Assembly: GCA_026874595.1 (NCBI GenBank)
Contig: CM049316.1
Location: forward strand, 36,835,339 to 36,899,338
Direction of reading: 5' to 3'
Source: Sipunculus nudus
Lineage: Eukaryota; Annelida; Sipuncula; Golfingiida; Sipunculidae
Length of the DNA stretch: 64,000 nucleotides
The number at the start of each line of letters is the position of its first letter. Within the stretch, counting starts at the first letter, position 1. The notes beneath the pieces are model-generated. The model was given only the letters and a program-made list of their open reading frames with translations, had not been told where the DNA came from and did no database searches. Made by a program: the position numbers and the translations under genes. Below are positions 15,196 to 27,290 of the stretch, one piece after another.

Positions 15196-18100
15196 GGCAT
15201 GGTCAGCGAAGCGTGCCGAGGTTGAAACTATCAAGTACCAAGAGCATTAACGCCAGTCGAGCGAACCGCAGCGACCTGGGCATACCTCCCGCTTATCAAA
15301 CATAATTAGCGACATTATTTTCTCTCTCTCCATATATACATGACATTTATTCAGATGTTCAGTATGAGCAATATACAATCCTTTTCTCTTCTCTCTCACC
15401 CCCGCGCTATCAAACCAAAGCAAGCGAAACATGCATGAACCGACCAACTAAATGAGTTCGTCCTCGGAGAATAACCTCTTAACCCCTTACCCAAAGAGTT
15501 TTAATATCACCACAGGAACTAGACAGAGTTTCCGTCTTACTAAGTAGGCTACACAGGAACCTGACGTGAATCTTCCATACGGATAAAAGAAGGGAACTTA
15601 CTCAGTTTTTCACACTAAAAATCTTAGGAAAAACACCATACTCCACTGATCTACGGCAATTTAGCCCCATCATGAACTGTGACCAAATATATTCAAATAT
15701 TCACGTCGTTCATCATCACCTGCAAATCAAACATCGTTTGTCGCATTCTGGAGGATACATGATCCTCACGCGAGATCTCGTCTATGAAGGGGATTCGCTC
15801 AATAGACCTTTGACCCTGTACGGAGGATGGTAGTGACAGCAGCAGTAGTATTCTATACAGATACGAGGTGGCGCCAGCGGCTACGTTCACTACTTTTAGT
15901 AGCAAATTTTAACCATTAACATTTAATAAAAATCGGGACATTGTGAAAGAGTACCTTCTATTAAATATCCATTTTAAGCGCCACTGGATGTCATCTAGCT
16001 TGGCACACATGCACTTTACATAAACTATTCGACAGGGGTCACTAATAGAAATACAAGTAAATCCACGCGAGAATGACGCACATGCTTAAATATTTTTAAA
16101 TATTACTGCCGGGCGGGCATTGACACTATCCAGTAAGAATTTGTTTCAAATATTCAAAAAATTATGAAAAAGTCATGAAATTTGAGCATGTCTAAAATTT
16201 ACATATTTTTCTTAGAATCTTTCCCTTACATTGACAATGTTATTTTTTTCCTAGTCAATCATCAAAGGTTTTATTTAATTTTTAATTCTCCCTCCAGTGG
16301 CCATTTCTCTTTTCTGTCCACAAACTGTGACTTTTTATTCGCAAGGGTTTCAAATTCGCGCTGTTAGCAAAGGGGGATTGTCGCAAAAATAAAACAGTGC
16401 ATATAAGGCGCCACATCTGCACAGGTGAACAGTATTTATTCATTCTTGCAAAGCCCTAAACCTAACAAATGTTTGGCTTAATGAACACAGATAACTGTGT
16501 TGTTCATTTAAACAAAAATCATCTTAGCTTTGAAGAATAAACAGGTCTTTCTATATGTTGAACTTTGTCCTGAGTCTTAATATAAACCTGTATAAGCGAT
16601 GATCTTTGATGATCTAAACTGCCTGTTTTAAAATTTAACAGTGTCACATGAAAGTTGTTGAACTAAGGTTGTGAATTTTAGTGATAGGTCATGTTAAAGT
16701 CAGAAATAGTCATGAAAAATTAAGCTGGTCAAAGTGTGGGAACCCTGGAAAAATAATTTATTTTCTTAACAAAGCATGCGATGTGAAGCTAATGGACAGT
16801 TATCTGGAGTTTGGTAAACCGCCACATCGATGTTATCGTGCATATTAACGTTACACAGGACTGCATGTTTGTCATGCTAAGATCTGTCGAAGCAGACAGC
16901 TTCAGAGAAATTTCCTTTGCTTTCCTTTCGATGCTTGTTTTCAGGAATCAGGTAGAACTCTTTGTGTCTAGCCGATAGCCGTCTAAGAAATGAATTTACA
17001 TTGTTATGTATCAATATCAAAGGCTTCAGCTTGATTACAATACGAACTCACTCAGCGGTATGTAGAGCCTTTGCATGTATAAACGCACCTTAAGACCATA
17101 TATTTATTCAAGTTAATGCATCACACAGAGACTTGAGTTCGTGCAGGCCAAAAGTACCTGAAAAGTGGTATTCAATACTCAGAGAGTGGACAAAACACTC
17201 AGAAAACGTTTACTTTCCCTGCTTTAGTATTACAAAGGCAGGGATATTATTTGTGGATCCTGTCATACGTTGAAGTTTGCTTCAGGCGCACGAAATATAT
17301 AACCAGGTAATCCAAGACGACTAAATCACATATAAGCTCTGTTTGCTAGAATACACCGGTTCCAATTAATTGACACATTCGTTCATTTCCATTCGGATGT
17401 GTAAATTTACACTTAAATTTTCCTATGATCCTCGTGTGTGATGAATGTCTTGTCCTGGAACCGGACACACATATTCCCTACCTAGCAATGTTAAAAAAAA
17501 CTTTAATATAAAAAAATACATAACGGTGACGCATATTACCTCCAAATTAAAGGGATTGTTTCTCATCAACATTTCATTATAGTTCCTTTATAACTTTTCT
17601 TGAGTTTAGATACTAACAGAAAAACAAGTCTAGCCAGCTCCAGCAACAACATATTTTCCCTTCGCGGGTTTAATGCTGACAACTTGCAGCAGACTAGCTA
17701 TTGTCGAGAATAAGTCCCATGGGCTGTTAGGAGCATTGCCCTCGCCCGTCTCTTCGTGGACACAAAGCTAATGAAACACTTCTATATGGAAGAACCAGTT
17801 TACACCGGTTGAACAGGATTGTAGTTTTTCCCCCATAATCCCATTGGGTCTTTGTGTAGTCTTGTCAAAACCTGTTTGTCCATGTTTCTCTTTATGCCTT
17901 AGGTAATACTGAATAGGCAGTGCTGTGGAGATAAGATTTGATCGAAATGTTAAAGCTATTTTCTGCATTAATTTAACTGTTAATGCTGGGGCGAATACAT
18001 ATGAACTTGTATACTTAAAAATTTTAAAGATACATGAATCGTTTGAAATACTGTGTGTATTTGTTACATGGTATAGTTCATTTTGGCTGAATACAACATT

Positions 18101-20500
18101 TTCCAGTCAAACCATCCCGGCACATGAATCTCCAACTGACCTGTAAGATATATTTGTATTGTATTGCTTGTATGTAAGCACAGTCCACGTGCGTTTGTTT
18201 AAGGTGTGGCCATGGCATGGAAGCAGATACACAGAAGAAACACGGTTGCGCACTAATTCCGTCCGGTGCAAATTATTTTTATGTTTTTACAGCAGTGATG
18301 GTTTTGAAACAAAATAGTATGGTAGATGGTATAATATTTTAGAGAGAAAATCCTACACATCATGTATATTTAACATCCCGGGCATGTGAAACGGCCCTAT
18401 GTACAATTAAGTACAATTTAAACAGAAGTGCCCGACTGATATGTATCAATGTGTTATTGGCGTGGCACTATTGGTTACGTTACATCTACAGTGCAAAATT
18501 AAACACTAAGTCCTTTTCCGTCGGTATGCTTTGGATTTCAGTCTAGATATCAGAAGAATATCGGTGAACCGTTATGAAAAAAGTCGGTGGCAAGTAAAGA
18601 ATGCGATTATGTGGATGGGTCGCCACTGAGACGAAATTAAATTATCATCAACGACAGAATGGGTAATTTGATTTTCAGTATTAGAAAGGACACATAGGGC
18701 AAAGGGAAAATTCAATTGGGTTCTATGTGGGGCGATGAAAGGTAGAATATAATACAAAAATATGGGAAAGTCGGTAATTCTAGATGGTCGGGTGCGCATC
18801 TTGAAGAAGAAGCAGGTATGAGGATAAATGAAAAACGGGAGATTTTTCTTCAGCTCAGTCTGTTAAGGGGATGGATAGTTTATTTATAGTTTGACCTGAA
18901 TGGACCTATGATCCTTTCGGCCACGTCAATAAATTATATCTCCTTACATGTCTAACGACATATAGGTCTTACCTATTATCTAGCTTATAGAAATCTCAGT
19001 TATATGTATACTTACTGTGAAAGAACGTTAAATGAAGGAATCATTTAAAGATTGCGGTTCTGTTAGGAAAAACAATGGTAGCTTTTTGCTCTAGCTTTTT
19101 GTGGATTATTTTTCGCAAACATAGAGCAGGTCCTCTGTAATGTTACTGTAGCAAACACAATTATAAAAGGTATGAATAATGGTCCAAATATCGTGTTGAT
19201 TATATTAAACGTTTCGAGATTTGAAGTTTTTCCAGTATTTCAATTGTTTTAGATAAACTGCCAAAATATAACTTATTTTGTCTCAACCGGTAAAAAAGAA
19301 GATAAAAAAGTCGCCCGTACACACCACATTTTGTTCCCAGAGTCCTTAAAACAATATTGTGAGTGACCTTTTAAACAGCGCATGTCCATTTTTACCTCAA
19401 GCATCGAAACTGTTTATTCTGATTTTCGTTAATAATAATGTACTTTTGTAGCACCAGTCGCACACACGTTTCCTTAAATAAAATAAACTAAACCTAAATA
19501 TATAAATTTCGATAAAATGTCTCCTTTTAATCAAGTGTTTTACCGGTTTAGCAGAAATACTATGTTTTTATCATGTTGCCTCCTTATCATGTAGTAAAAC
19601 GGTAAAAATTGCCTTCCAGCACTAATTTATAAAAAAAATGTCCCTGAGAACACAACCTCTTTCGGCCATAAAAAAAACCTAGCAAAGAAGAAGACTCATC
19701 ATATCAACGTCTACAAAGTGGCCTTTGCGCGTGACAGTCTACTTGACTTTGGGAGCCATTCCATCCATATGCATGTCTGTGACACAGTTTGCAACCTGTT
19801 TATGAGCAAATATAATTGTCTTGGGTCAGTGCCTCTTTGTCATTTAAATATTGATCTTGTAATGAGTTCTATCATTGTATGATGTAGTATGATTCTACTG
19901 GGTACAAGAGTCCCCGAGGTATTTTGTCTGTGAAGGTTCCGACCCAAAGTTGTCTCATTACCGCAGATCAAAGGGAAATTGACACGAGTGTAACAGATCG
20001 GCGCAGTGGTGACGTCATCAGCGGCAGTGCACCTTAACGGATACTTTAATTTTGTTAATAACGGCTTATGTGCCCCCTTTGATTTTGTAAGTCATACCTC
20101 ACAAAAACCCTTGCAAAGGCCACAACACGTTTTCTGAGTAACGTAATTGTTATACACGTGAACAACACCCACCTAAACATTAAAACGTTTACATCTTTAC
20201 TTTGTTATCGGTGTAATATTTTTTCTTTTCTGCTTAATATTTTTACACACTTGACATTTAAATTGCCTGTTTAAATGAAGATAAATTCACCCCTGAAGTT
20301 AAGCAGAACACATGAACACTTCGGACGAGGATCAGCAGTTGCTTTGGTCTGTGTATAACATTTAAATGCCAGGCGATATAGAAGGCTCTATTTAACAGCT
20401 TATCCAAACCAGTCATTATTTGCACTGGAAGACCAGTTTAGTTTCATCTAATACACGACGGATGGTGTTATTATATAACATCAACACTATCAAAATAAAA
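15196..20500. other. Unique non-coding stretch, no gene recognised
   Basis: AT-rich sequence with scattered short open frames and no recognised protein. A minus-strand frame at 15,693-15,905 encodes a hydrophobic stretch (LLLLSLPSSV) and reaches a CAG|GTGATG donor-like site, but it starts at TTG. A perfect CRE/ATF palindrome TGACGTCA lies at 20,010-20,017. Otherwise I see nothing structured. Confidence 0.5.
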
Positions 20501-21390
20501 ACTAGACGACCATAGGTCGAACGCTTGCCGGAATTTTAAAATGATAGACAGACGGACAGAAAGATCAAACTGTCGGTTTTCTATATTTTTTAGTTACTTT
20601 TAGAGTGATTTCTCGAATTCTGTGGCCTGTTGAACGACATATATCTCAAATAAAAACATGAAAGCAGAGACAGCTTACATTAACTGACAAACAGACAGAC
20701 ATACTGACAAAGTGACACAAGATTGACACCAGAGGACTTTACCTGGTTATGGAGAATACTCAGACGAAGAAAATAAGCTATAGTTTATGTAATTGAGGCT
20801 GATTATTTCTGAGATATGGCTAAAACATGATATGTTGGGGAGGTTCGCATCAAGCGCCCCCTAGCGGCCATATCCGGAAAATGAAAAACTGCTTTTGGAT
20901 AATACTGTAAGATATAAGATATATCAGTTTCAAAATGATTCCTGCTTACTTGTGGACTCATGCTATTACTAAGCGATATCTCGAAATATCTCGTTTGACA
21001 TGATGACTTGTAATATAATCAAATAACTCTTCTTGTATGTTACCTGATGCAAAAAAACTAGACCTCTCTAGCTTTAAAACTCCCAAAATTAGAAAAATAA
21101 GACCCGATCATGAATTTCCCCCCAAAATGCGTAATTAAGGTTACAGCAAATTTGAGGCATCTACACACCAAAAGAAAGGCCTGGGAATGACAATGAAAAT
21201 GGGCTAGGGTTGAAGTAGATACGACTTAAATTAACAATGATATGAGGGAAAAAAAACTATTTTTGGGGTTTTTGTGACCTTGACCTTTCACAGATCATGG
21301 CCAAAACCATGGCACCGAGGGACATTTATTTTACAGAATTCCTGTAAATATGGGCATTTAAATCACAGATGACGTGTGAACATCACAAAA
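20501..21390 (+). repeat. Dispersed CTCF-motif repeat family, copy 1
   Basis: It opens with a hairpin CGACC-ATA-GGTCG (20,507-20,519) and GCTTGCCGG. A purine-rich stretch of GACAGACGGACAG and GACAAACAGACAGAC follows. Then comes one ~330-bp module with the signature AGCGCCCCCTAGCGGCC (about 20,853-20,869), GGAAAATGAAAAACTG and ATCAGTTTCAAAATGATTCCTG. It continues through GTGACCTTGACCTTTC (about 21,275). The same order is found at 24,508-26,400. No transposase or reverse transcriptase is visible, so the mobilisation route is unknown. Confidence 0.75.
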
Positions 21391-21640
21391 TGGTTAATTA
21401 TATATATCAAGTATGTTAACTTAAATTGAATATACTGAGTGAATTATTGAATAAAACAGGCGTGTAACAGAAATTGAAATCATTTTTAAAGATTGTCTGT
21501 ATGTATATTGATATTTTAAATAGGAACCACCCTGTTTATACACAAGAAGAAAAAAAAAATTCAATGCATGTATGATACGGATATTATCTATGAGAGTCCT
21601 AAATCTTTTTTATTTTGTTAAAAGATGTGGTTTGACCAGT

Positions 21641-21641
<1 letters not shown>

Positions 21642-21695
<54 letters not shown>

Positions 21696-21725
21696 TATAT
21701 ATATATATATGTGTGTTTATAGATG

Positions 21726-21776
<51 letters not shown>

Positions 21777-21786
21777 ATATATATAT
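21642..21786. repeat. (TA)n microsatellite
   Basis: A long TA-dinucleotide tract interrupted by GTTTA and GTGTGTTTA. It generates meaningless Tyr/Ile open frames on both strands. Confidence 0.95.
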
Positions 21787-23086
21787 GAAATAACAAAATA
21801 ATATCATTTAAGTAACAAAACCCAAGTATGGTGGGGTCAAAACCGCCACACAGGTCATTTATGTACATGTATAAGACATATACTATATACTGGTGGGTAA
21901 GACCTGTACGAGCGGCCCAAATCCCACTGTTCTGCCAGTAATCCTTTCTTGGCTTCTCTTGGAGGGTAAAATAAAATGTGCCGCTCTCCAAGTTCAAGTT
22001 TCATAGGCCTATGGCAATACTTTTTTTAAATCTTCCTTTTAACTTTCATGTTCCGTATGTAATAATTTAAGTATATTGTATATATGACAATGAGAACTGT
22101 CAATAAAATCTTATGGTGAATTTGTGAGATAAATGTTGTATTTGTTTTTAGTAAAAAAAAGACACTGCATGCGATACATCCAGATATTATTTACATGAAA
22201 ATAATATTCTTTAATCTGTAATAAAGTAAGTATTAATTTTACTTTAACTATAACTATTGAAAGTTAACACTTCGTATATTATTATATATTGTCAATGAAT
22301 ATTATTTATCTTGTGTATTGTTGAAATAAACAGTGTAATGATCGTATTCTTATTATTACTTATTCATGGTGGTCATTAAGTCACACATTAACCATAGAAT
22401 ATACAAGTCCCATATACTATCTCATGCATGTGTGATTCCAAGTGAATTTTTCTTATTTGTTTTAATAATTACCAAAAGATGCATCTTCCCTTTTACTTTA
22501 ATGAACAGCTTAATTATTCAAGAATGTAGGCCTACCTTTCATTGTATTTCGGTAGATTCTTGATGTTTTTCGGTATTCTTTTTCATTTGAATAATGAGAA
22601 TATATATGTCGATCACCAAAATTTGAGTCGAGTTCGCGCTTTGTCAGTACAACAAATCTGTAACTAACATCCATAACAGCGATCTTGCATCTTTGAATGC
22701 AAGTGAATGTCCATTGGTTCATTTTCAACATGGGTACAATATTAAAAGAACTATACAATTAAATTCGTATCCTCGTCATTAAACAGTTACTAACCTTTTC
22801 ACCAGAGATATATGCCTAGTACATGTATATAAGTAATCACAGGAGAAAACATATCTTCGCATGCACATGACCACATCAATACATTGACTGGGACACGCGC
22901 TTCGACAGGACCAAGATTGTTACATTTTGTTTAAACTCATTAGGAGCTGCTGTGAAGAGTGACGCGCATATGTAGGGTAAATGTAACATTTTTTACTCTG
23001 TTTACCAATGTTTAACAAAAGAGGGGGTACAGGAACATATAGGCTGTGTCTTATGACTTTCTGAAACTGGCATATAAAATGTCCAT
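21787..23086. other. Unique non-coding stretch, nothing recognised
   Basis: AT-rich sequence between a (TA)n tract and the exon-like segment. Short open frames only; I see no motif or repeat structure I can support. Confidence 0.4.
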
Positions 23087-23290
23087 ATGGACTCATATAT
23101 GGATGCGTCAAATCAAGCGATGTCCAATCCCTGCGTTTCTCCTCCTCTTAACAGAAATGTCAAACGGGCCCGCGTGCAGGTTACAGAGCCCGAAAGCTTC
23201 CGTGACAACCACCATAGCAACCGTGTGGGCCTAATTCACAGGCGCGGACTGAAAAAAAGCAGGTCCGGACTGAATGCATGTTACTTATGA
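23087..23290 (+). CDS. Weak candidate first coding exon, unknown protein
   Basis: An ATG-started frame of 67 codons begins MDSYMDASNQAMSNP and includes a basic stretch NRNVKRARV. The ATG lies 12 bases after a TATAAAA-like string (CATATAAAATG). After exactly 31 codons there is a GTGCAG|GT junction at 23,179/23,180 that could be a splice donor, so the true coding part might end there. Composition is more balanced than the surrounding repeats. I do not recognise the protein, and no downstream exon could be joined in the window. A chance open frame is at least as likely. Confidence 0.15.
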   Translation: MDSYMDASNQAMSNPCVSPPLNRNVKRARVQVTEPESFRDNHHSNRVGLIHRRGLKKSRSGLNACYL

Positions 23291-23569
23291 AAGGGACACA
23301 GTGTGTGCTTTATTTGCATGTCATGCAAAGAGTGTCTGTAGTTACATATTTTATACGGCGAAGGCTATACTTTTTGCAGTCATGGGAAAGCGTGTCTGTC
23401 TTTCATACTAAAACGCGTGCATGCATGCGTGATTGCATATGTATACGTGCATGCGGGTTTCCATTTTTTACAAAGTTGCTAAAACGTGTGGGGACCGTGC
23501 ATAATTAAACAAAAGAGGCCATGGGCAGAAAGGCCATGAAATGCCCATTCATATGGTGTACAGCGTATG

Positions 23570-24507
23570 TATCTTAAATGTTTAGTTTTGGAGATATGGC
23601 TAAACAATTATACTAGGTATGGGGTTGCAGTGGAGCGCCCCCTAGCGGTCATTTTCCCAAAGGTGAAAAACTGCCTTCGAGATATTAATGCGTGACATAA
23701 GAGGTATCAGTTTCAAAACGATTCCTGTAATTCTGTGGCCCCTAGGGCACCTTTCATTGAAACCGCGAAAATCTCATTCGGCGAGAAACGGTGCGAGATT
23801 TGGCGAGATTTTTTATTGGATCACCAAGAACTCACCAAGGGCTTCAAGTTGCAAAAGAATTGACCTCCTTAGCATAAAAACTGACAGAGTTAGAAGCTCA
23901 AAACTGCATATTTTCAAAATTCAAAAGTTTTACCCCAAAAATAGAGAAATCAGGCAATAGCGCACTTTTTCACCTATGCGCAAAAATAAGCCCATGGACT
24001 CTAGTTTAAGGTGCTGTGATGGAAATGGCCCAATGTTTAATAGTTGTGGAGGTATAGCACCAAAACAAATTTTCATGTTTTTTTCATCTGCAACGCCCCC
24101 TGGCGGCCATTTCCAAAATCGGAAAAAACAATTTCGAGATATTCTTATGTTACATAAAATATCTCAGAATCAGGGCGATTGCTGCAAATTTGAAAAATAT
24201 CATGAAATTCCATGATTTCTCCCCAAAAAATGTAACCATGGTAACGGCAAATTTAAGTAAGCTACATGTCAAAAGAAAGGCCAGGTGATGACGAAAAAAA
24301 TGAGCTATTGCAGAAGTGGATAAGCCTATTTATGGCGAAGTTATAGTGCATAAACCGTTAACCATACCTGTCGTGACCTTGACCCTTGACCTTGGAGCAA
24401 TGTTGACCAAAAACAATAGGGCACCTAAAAATTATGTTTTCGAACATCCCTGTAAGTTTCAAGGTTATTGTGGCAAAATTGTGGCCAGGAGAGTGGTGAC
24501 AAATAAA
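23570..24507 (+). repeat. Dispersed CTCF-motif repeat family, copy 2
   Basis: It has two modules with AGCGCCCCCTAGCGGTC (about 23,634) and ACGCCCCCTGGCGGCC (about 24,093). Between them are GAGAAACGGTGCGAGATTTGG and TGACAGAGTTAGAAGCT. It ends with a nuclear-receptor-like GTGACCTTGACCCTTGACC (24,374-24,392) and AACAATAGGGCACCTA. From 23,760 it matches 27,667-28,400 nearly base for base at an offset of about 3,909. Confidence 0.8.
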
Positions 24508-26055
24508 CTAGACGACCATAGGTCGAACGCTTGCCGGAATTCGGAAGTGAAACACAGACTGACAGACAGAACATATTGTCGGTTTTCTATTAATGGAATG
24601 ACTCTCAGAGACATTGCTGAGAATATGTGGCCCGTAGAATGACATATGAGACAAAAGAACAGGCAAGCAGACAAAGCTGACAACAAAAGACGAACAGACA
24701 GACATACTGACTTTGTGAGACAAGATGACATAAGCTAGTTATTGAGAAGATTCAAAGGAAGAAAATGAGTTAAAATTTATGTAATTTAGATTTATAGTTT
24801 ACGAGGTATGGCGAATTAATGATATACTTGGGAGGCGCGACTGTAGCGCCCTCTAGCAGACATATTCCGAAGACGACAAATGCGTTTCGTATTATTAGTG
24901 TATGACATGAGATGTCTCAGTTTCAAAAGGATTCTGTCAAAGCTGTGGCCTGTAGAATGCTTTATGTAAGGCGTAAGAACCAGCAAGCAGGCGATTTAGA
25001 GGATAACGGACAAACAGATGGACACACTGACAAAGTGACAGAAGATTGAAACCAGATGCCTTAATCAGGTTATGGAGAAGACTCAAAGGAAGAAAATAAG
25101 CTATAGCTTATGTAACTGAGGCTTTGGGTGTAGAGTAATGGCCAATACAATGGGATGAGTGTGAGAGTCATGTGCAGCGCCCACTAGTGGCCATATCCGG
25201 AAAATGAAAAAATTATTTCTAGATATTAGTGTAAAACATAAGATGTAATAGTTTCAAAAGGATTCCATCAAAACTGTGGCCTACAGAATGCTATATGTGA
25301 GACGCAAGAGCCAACAAGCAGGCGAATTTGAGGACAACTGACAAACAGACGAAAACACTGACAAAGTGACTCAAAATTGAGTCCAGATGACTTCTCCAGG
25401 TTATGGAGAAGACTCAAAGGAAGAAAAAAGCTACAGTTTATGTAACTGAGGTTTATAGTTTTGGAGATATTGCCAAAGCATGATATGTTGGGAGAGGTTC
25501 GAGTTCAGCGCCCCCTAGCGGCCATATCCGGAAAATGAAAAATTGGTTTCGAGATATTAGTGTAAGACTTAAGATGTAATAGTTTCAAAAGGATTCTTTC
25601 AAAACTGTGGCCTGTAGAATGCTATATGTTAGACGCAAGAGCAAGCAGGCGAATTTGAGGACAACTGACAAACAGACAGACACACTGACAAAGTGTCACA
25701 AAATTGTGACCAGATGACTACACTAGGTTATGGAGAAGACTCAGAGGAAGAAAATAAGCTATAGTTTATGTAATTGAGGCTTATAATTTTGGAGATATGG
25801 CCAAAATATGATATGTTCGGGAGGTTCGCATCCAGCGCCCCCTAGCGGCCCTATTCAAAAAGTGAAAAAACGATTTCGAGATACTAGTGTAGGACTTATA
25901 ATATGTCAGTTTCAAAAAGATTCCTGCAATAATGTGGCCTTTGGCGCAAGATGAATGAAATCTCGAAATATCTCTATTCACGAGATATTTTACGAGATAC
26001 TGCAAGACTTGTTATAAAATCTTGTAGTACTAGTTGAATGCTACCTGATGCAAAA
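24508..26055 (+). repeat. Four tandem ~330-bp modules of the CTCF-motif family
   Basis: After the CGACC-ATA-GGTCG hairpin (24,513-24,525), the AGCGCCC signature recurs at about 24,846, 25,176, 25,507 and 25,834, spaced 326-332 bp. Each module also repeats GGTTATGGAGAAGACTCAAAG, TAGTTTATGTAA and CTGACAAAGTGAC. Unit identity is moderate, so this is an old local amplification. No protein is encoded. Confidence 0.85.
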
Positions 26056-26450
26056 AACTAGATCACTCTAGCTTTAAAACTGACAAAGTTAGAAAAATAA
26101 GATCCCTTATTTTCGAATATCATGACTTTTCCCCAAAAAATTGTAACCATGGTTACGGCAAATTTGAGTCAGCTACACACCAGATGACAGGCCTTGGAAT
26201 GACGATTAAAATGAGCTATTGTTGAAGTAGATACGACCAACAGTCACAAAGATATGAAGAAAAAAACGTTTTGAGAAGTTTTGACGACCTTGACCTTGAC
26301 CTTTGACCTATTTTAACCAAAAACAATAGGGCACCTAGAAATTATGTTTTCCAACATCCCTGTAAGTTTCAAGGTTATTGTGGCAAAATTGTGGCCAGGA
26401 GAGTGGTGACAAACAAACAAACAAGATGACCAGAGGTCACGCGCTTGCCG
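26056..26450 (+). repeat. 3' part of the CTCF-motif family element
   Basis: It carries AACTAGATCACTCTAGC, a TGACCTTGACCTTTGACCT block at 26,291-26,309 and AACAATAGGGCACCTAGAAA. It closes with GTGGTGACAAACAAACAAAC and a hairpin TGACC-AGA-GGTCA at 26,427-26,439, then CGCTTGCCGG. The same order closes the copies near 24,480 and 28,400. Confidence 0.75.
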
Positions 26451-26459
26451 GAAATGGAA

Positions 26460-27290
26460 TCATGAAAACGTGAAATCATGTTTTTTTCTCGCTTGACGAG
26501 ATATAGTACGAGATTTGGCAAGACGAGCAGTTTTATTATGTCAAGACGGCCAAACGTTACGAAATGGCGAAAACTAGATCCGTCTAGCTGTAAAAGTCGC
26601 CGAGTTATAAGCATTTCCGTGTACTCTCGTGTTTTCTCGTTTGACGAGATATGGTGCAGGATTTGGCCAGTCTTGTAGATTTGTCATATCAAACTCTCTA
26701 AATGTTATGAAATGGCGAAAACTACATCTGTCTAGCTGTAAAAGTCGCCGAGTTATTAGCATTTCTGTAAAATCTCCTTTTTATCGTTTGACGAGATATG
26801 GTGCGAGATTTGGCCAGTCTTGCAGGTTTGTCATGTCAAGCCGTCCAAATGTTAATGAATGCCAAAAACTAGACCTGTCTAGCCGTGAAAGTCGCCGACT
26901 TATATTCATTTCTGTGAAATCTCGTTTTTCCACATTTGACCAGATATAGTGCGGGATTTCGCCAAGTATCGCAGTTTTACTATGTCAAGTTGGCCAAATG
27001 TTACCAAATGCCAAAAACTAGACCTGAGTAGCTGTAAAAGTCGCCTAGTTATAAGCATTTCCATGATATCTCGTTTTTTTCTCGCTTGAAGAGATATGGT
27101 GCGAGATTTGGCCTGATTTCTTTTCTGGCGTGTCAAGCTGGTCATATGTTATGAAATGCCGAAAACTAGACTTGTATAGCTGTAAAAGTCGCCGAGTTAT
27201 AAGCATTTCCGTGAAATCTCGTTTTTTCTCGTTTGACGATAAACCGAGCGAAATTTGACGAGACTTGCAATTAAATGACTTAGAACCAAG
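26460..27290. repeat. ~148-bp tandem repeat array
   Basis: The motif AAAGTCGCC(G/T)A recurs at about 26,594, 26,742, 26,889, 27,038 and 27,186, spaced 147-149 bp. Each unit also carries CGTTTGACGAGATATGGTGC and AAAACTAGACCTGTCTAGC. That gives five full units plus flanking partials. It lies between members of the 330-bp family and shares its GACGAGAAACGGTGCGAGATT element, so it probably arose from that family. Open frames on both strands here are repeat shadows. Confidence 0.85.

Noticed and set aside
15693-15905. Minus-strand frame with a hydrophobic, signal-peptide-like stretch and a donor-like end
   Set aside because: It has no ATG, a stop lies directly upstream, no acceptor or partner exon was found, and no family is recognised.
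20010-20017. CRE palindrome TGACGTCA as a promoter mark
   Set aside because: A single 8-bp motif with no neighbouring gene or TATA context; expected by chance at this scale.
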